Positions 60,264 through 64,000 of a stretch of 64,000 nucleotides of DNA are shown piece after piece. The DNA is from Kryptolebias marmoratus (lineage: Eukaryota > Chordata > Actinopteri > Cyprinodontiformes > Rivulidae), in NCBI RefSeq assembly GCF_001649575.2, contig NC_051438.1:27324860-27388859 (forward strand). The letters are read 5' to 3'. The notes below the pieces were generated by a model, which ran no database searches, was not told the DNA's origin, and worked only from the letters and a program-made list of their open reading frames with translations. How positions within the stretch are numbered: position 1 is the stretch's first letter; the number at the start of each line of letters is the position of its first letter. The position numbers and the translations under genes were made by a program.

Positions 60264-61741
60264 CTATGATTGGGTGGGAAGTGGCCTGTGGTACAGCTGG
60301 TACAGCACCCCAGAGTAAACGGCGGGCAGCTCCTCCATGGCGAGGTCGATCTTATCGAAGCCCCGCTCCAGGCCGAAGAGCAGCAGCCTGGCGACGCGCG
60401 ACGTGACGGGCGTGGCGCTGCTGGTTTCGGCGAGCTCGCCCACGCCCAGCCACTCGCAGCGCAGGCACTCCTGGGTGCAGAAGTCGATGCGGTACGTGAG
60501 CGGGCTCAGTCGGCAGATGGCGTACAGGTCCGACATGCCGAAGGCGTTGGGGTGGCGGTGCTGCTGCCGGATGCTGAGCAGAGACCGGAACTCGGAGCGA
60601 ACGCCGGTCTCCTCGAACACTTCGCGAACAGCGGTGGCGCCTGAGACACGATCATGAAACGTTCAGGAGGGGAAACAACTCAAAGGTCCTGACAGTAACA
60701 GAGATATTTAAAACAAAAAACAAAAAGGGAAAACACGTATAATTTCTTAGTAGAAACACAAGTTTGACGCTGCTTTTTGGATGGAATCATGTACATAATT
60801 TTATAGCTGCTTTTAAAATACTACAATCCCAGATCTGAAAAGGTTGGGACGTTGTGTAAAATATAAATAAAAACAGAATGCAGAATATCCAAATCCAACG
60901 TTAGTCCCGAGGAAACACAAAAGGTCAGCGAGAGGTCAGGAGGAGGACTGCAGATAAAAAGAGGCTGAATCTGTCAGAAGGAAAGATGGGCAGAGGGTCA
61001 CAGAAACTGTCTAAAAGAGTGGAACAATTCTAGAATAATGTTCCTCAGCCTTTGAACATCCCATCGTCTCCAGATTTGAGTCGGTATTAGATGTTGGTGA
61101 TCAGGTTCTGGTTCTGCACAGGAACACTGTCTGTAAACACAGTTCACCGTGCCGTCCACAGATGCTGCTTAAAGCTCTATCAGGCAGAGAAGAAGCCAGA
61201 TGTGAACAGATGTGTCTCCTCTGGACCAAAGAGGAGAACTGTTCTGAGGTCAGCCTGCCTCTCTGATGGTATGGGGGTGCATTAGTGCCTCTGGAAAGGC
61301 TCTGCTCCCATCCAGGACTGTTGAACCTCAGGTCCAGATGTTTACAGATGCTGCACAGAGGGAAACGTGTCCCATGTTCCCCTGTGAGGGGCAGCCGTCT
61401 GGGTTTGATCCCGGGTTGCGTCAGGAAGAACATCTGGCGTGAAGCGATTGCCAAACCGGCGGCGGTGAGCCTCGCAGCCAGAAGAAAAAACACAAAACCA
61501 ACCATGTTTGATTCTTTGCATTCTGTATTTATTTAGATTTCACAGACCCTCCCGAGGCTGTCCACACTCACACGTTGGTTTTGTACAGTTCGGACGAATG
61601 TATCAGTTTTGAGCGTATTATTAAACTCAAAGGTTTCTGTTAGACGTACTGTATTAGCTGCGTTTGCTGTCGAGCGCGTCACTCACCGATGTTTTCTCCC
61701 GGATCAGACAGACCGCCAGGAAACTTCCAGGCGTTCTTCGT
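60264..61741 (-). CDS. nudt6: Nudix hydrolase 6 (FGF2 antisense gene), C-terminal part
   Basis: Two terminal exons are visible: 61741-61687 and 60640-60264, joining G/GC in frame and ending TAG. They encode 143 residues equal to the C-terminal half of NUDT6 (about 316 aa in human). A complete Nudix box spans the junction: GLSDPGE then NIGATAV then REVFEETGV, with all the conserved Gly, Glu and Arg positions, so metal binding and hydrolase activity are plausible. Further matches are [40 protein letters not shown] and [15 protein letters not shown]. The gene is known as the antisense partner of FGF2, and here too it faces fgf2 tail to tail. Upstream exons (N-terminal domain) were not found up to base 64000 and should lie to the right, beyond inserted repeats. 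Confidence 0.93.
60815..61310 (+). mobile_element. DNA-transposon relic in nudt6 intron
   Basis: A common fish element: it begins ACAATCCCAGATCTGAAAAGG and continues with CACCGTGCCGTCCACAGATG, AAAGCTCTATCAGGCAGAGA and TCTCTGATGGTATGGGGGTG. These are recognisable from memory as one dispersed repeat, with large internal deletions. Class not determined. Confidence 0.5.
61350..61510 (+). repeat. Short interspersed repeat with tRNA-like B-box
   Basis: The segment GGGTTTGATCCCGGGTTGCG followed by TCAGGAAGAACATCTGGCGT is a frequent fish repeat. GGTTTGATCCC resembles a polymerase III B box, but no tRNA fold could be made. Confidence 0.4.
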
Positions 61742-62115
61742 CTGAAATGGAAAAAAAAAAGTTATCTGTTTTAAAGAGTTTGTACACAGATTTCATCATG
61801 CAGACAGCAATAAGTCCCGTTTTATTAAAGAATAACGTTTCACTTGTTTAGTTATTGAATTTTACCTGCGGTGAAGTGACTGTTTCACTGATATTTAATA
61901 ACAGTATGCTGCTGGTTAAATTATGAGGTTTAAAAGTTACTGTTTTTTGTCTTAGTGGGGAACACAAATGCACTACGGCTTTTATTTTTAAGTAAAGCTG
62001 ACAAAAAAATGCAATATATTTGGGGCTTTTTCTAAAATGTGCTGACAGAATGAAATAAAAAATGTTCTGTTCATCTCAAATTGGTGTTTTTTTTCACACA
62101 GAAGGTGTCCGAGCT

Positions 62116-63004
62116 ATGGAGAGCCATTTCGGCCAAAATTAAATAAAATAAAAAATGGGTAAATAAATTAAAAAATGGGTAAAATAACTAAATAAATCAA
62201 AAAAAGAGTAAAAAAAACATTTATTTATTTTCATTAACCCCATTATTCATTTTCCCAGTTTTACTTTACCTATTTTTCATTTACCCTTTTATTGAAAAAT
62301 TGATTATCTTCCCATTTACCAATTCCTCTTATTCATTTAGTATTTCCTTATTTTCTTATTTATCACATACACTTTTCCAATTCTTCGTCCCTGATTTAAT
62401 ATGTTAATGAGGGGCGGTGTCTTCAGGCTACACTGTCAGCCTATTGGTTAGATTCATCTAACCAAAATAACCCCAAATAACTCACGAAGAAGAGATGTGA
62501 CGTCACTTCCTGTTAACATCAGAATGCCGGGAGCGTGCAGGAGCAGCGACCGAAGCTAAAATGTGCGCTAATGCTTCACATTTGCCCACAAAGATTTCAG
62601 CAAAACACCGCAGTGAAGTTAGTTTTAAGTTGGATGCTGGATATCCGCGCTCCGCGGAGTTGGCGGCGTCTGGCTCACGGCTGACTTAGCCGTTCTTAAG
62701 TGAACCACCGCGCGTGAGAGAAGGGGCCGGCAGAGAACGGCTGGCCGACATTAGCGCTCCTGTTTCGGGTCAGCCGTGAGCTAGACGCCTTTAACTCCGC
62801 GGAGCGCGAATATCCAACATCCAACTTAAAACTAACTTCACTGCGGTGCAGACACAAAGTGTTTGTCGATGCGTTTATGTTCCATGATTACACTGCAGGA
62901 CATGCAAAACAGCTGCAGCTGGGGAGGAAACTGGTTTGCAACCGCAGTGAATTTATTTACCCATTTTTTATTTTATTTAATTTTGGCCGAAATGGCTCTC
63001 CATA
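62116..63004. mobile_element. Foldback (MITE-like) element with nested GC-rich hairpin
   Basis: Outer inverted arms of about 50 bases are almost identical: ATGGAGAGCCATTTCGGCC... at 62116 and its complement ending GGCTCTCCAT at 63003. The flanks repeat CCGAGCT (62109-62115 and 63005-63011), a 6-7 base target duplication. Inside, a second inverted repeat of about 80 bases pairs 62604-62687 with 62770-62848 (AAGTTAGTTTTAAGTTGGAT, CTCCGCGGAGTTGG...). No transposase is encoded. Confidence 0.8.
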
Positions 63005-63625
63005 CCGAGCTGGTTTAAGTGTTCGAATCCGAGTCAATAACCCCTCAGGGACCCTCCTGTCATCGGGACGTTTGGCTCCCAGATGGATTACATGGAGACG
63101 TTAGTTTGTTGCGTTCAGGAAGTTCAGAGCAGGTTAAAAGCCTTGAAGAGCGTTCAGACACGTAACCACATCTGGACGAGAGCCATGACGACGAATAACG
63201 AGCTCCTAACTTTAAACACGAGCGTTCACACTTGACTTGTGTCGTTTATAGTTTGATAACGGTCACGGTCTCAGAGGGAACGCTGTTTACCGTCACTTCG
63301 GAGCATAATTTAGTTTTTAAACAGCTCGTCAGAGAGCCGCCGTGCTGCCGTAAACATCCTGTTTACAGTCTGGATCCACTCAGCCTCACTGCGTCTGGCT
63401 AACCTGCTGCCTTCAGGGTCAATCAGCTGACCAACCACAGCGCTTTCAGGATAACCACGGCTGGGAAGAAACGAGCCAAAGCTGAGACGTTTGGACAGAA
63501 AACGGATCAGAGAGAAGTCATTAATGTGTCGTTTTAACAGTAAAAACATCAAATCTGTTTACAAGCAGGTCTGTCAGTTCATTTAAATAATACTTCAGTT
63601 TAAACCTGGTTCACACTGGCGGCGC

Positions 63626-64000
63626 CAGGGGGGCGCTAGGGGGTGCTGTAGCTCCCCCTGGAAAAGTCATAGCACCCCCGTAGCACCCCCAAGCAAAGGC
63701 ATAACCGGGGTATGTGTGGGACATGTCCCCCACTTCCCTTATGTATGTCCTATATCCCTCGCACTTTTTCCAGCCGTTGCAATTGTTTAATTCGTTGTTA
63801 ACATGTGGGGATGTGTTTTTCCGAGCCGTCTTTGAACGCACCATGAGTGCTGCGTACACAAGGTGGATCGGGAGACTTGCTGCTTCCCATTGTTGCATGG
63901 TGCATCAGAAATATGTTCAGCAAACTAGCCAGAGCCAATAAGAGGCAAAAAACTTTGCAAAGTTTTTTCCAAACAAACCGTGTAAGTTGAGTAATGGAGT
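63626..64000 (+). mobile_element. Left end of an autonomous hAT-type transposon, cut by the window edge
   Basis: From 63626 the sequence CAGGGGGGCGCTAGGGGGTG with many AGCACCCCC motifs resembles the ends of fish hAT elements. At 63913 an ATG opens a 23-codon exon containing NKRQKTLQSFFQTN, like the start of ZMYM1/TTF-type hAT transposases, and ends at a donor GTGTAAGT (exon end 63981). The rest lies outside the window. Confidence 0.55.

Noticed and set aside
60270..60657. Plus-strand frames of 106-124 codons opposite nudt6
   Set aside because: These are shadows caused by the GC-rich third positions of the true nudt6 exon on the minus strand.
61395..61420. Possible tRNA from a GGTTTGATCCC B-box-like motif
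   Set aside because: No A box at a proper distance and no cloverleaf can be folded; it fits a dispersed repeat.
1..64000. CRISPR arrays, operons, bacterial-type features, endogenous retrovirus genes
   Set aside because: No regular spacer-repeat arrays, no co-directional tightly packed genes, and no retroviral gag/pol/env-like frames or LTR pairs were seen; the DNA is plainly a vertebrate chromosome segment.

Overview
This is a vertebrate, almost certainly ray-finned fish, nuclear window. Genes are split by GT-AG introns, coding density is low, DNA transposon debris is abundant, and two runs of N mark assembly gaps. The gene order is the conserved vertebrate block adad1 - il2 - il21 - cetn4 - bbs12 - fgf2 - nudt6 (human 4q27). 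Two neighbouring il2-type genes point to a percomorph teleost, where an extra IL-2-like gene at this locus is known. I recognised genes by reading exons in frame, checking splice sites and phases, and comparing from memory with the families; no database search was possible.

Layout. 1-6.1 kb: no coding sequence, a GC-rich candidate promoter/5' exon near 2.4 kb, and nested transposons. 6.1-13.1 kb (+): adad1, 12 coding exons, a testis dsRNA-binding protein with a deaminase-like domain that lacks catalytic residues. 17.6-18.5 kb (-): il2. 20.5-21.2 kb (-): il2-like. 31.7-33.7 kb (-): il21. These three are small secreted four-helix cytokine genes, each with a TATA box about 80-90 bases before the ATG and AU-rich ATTTA clusters in the 3' UTR. 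35-47 kb: gene-free, with LINE, Tc1 and hAT remnants. 47.3-49.8 kb (-): cetn4 (centrin). 51.5-53.4 kb (+): bbs12, a chaperonin-like Bardet-Biedl protein. The two diverge from a shared promoter with CCAAT boxes, an RFX X-box and an NRF-1-like site. 55.2-59.1 kb (+): fgf2, three coding exons and 155 aa. 60.3-61.7 kb (-): the last two coding exons of nudt6, converging on fgf2. 62.1-63.0 kb: a foldback element. From 63.6 kb: the edge of a hAT-type element running off the window.

How the genes relate. Three functional neighbourhoods lie side by side: a germ-cell RNA-binding gene, a lymphocyte cytokine cluster (T-cell growth and B-cell help through common-gamma-chain receptors), and a cilium/centrosome pair sharing one promoter. 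They are followed by fgf2 and its convergent antisense partner nudt6. I found no novel enzyme system. The most interesting local observations are the il2/il2-like tandem, the X-box promoter, a GC-AG intron in adad1, the fgf2-nudt6 arrangement, and several palindromic or nested mobile elements.
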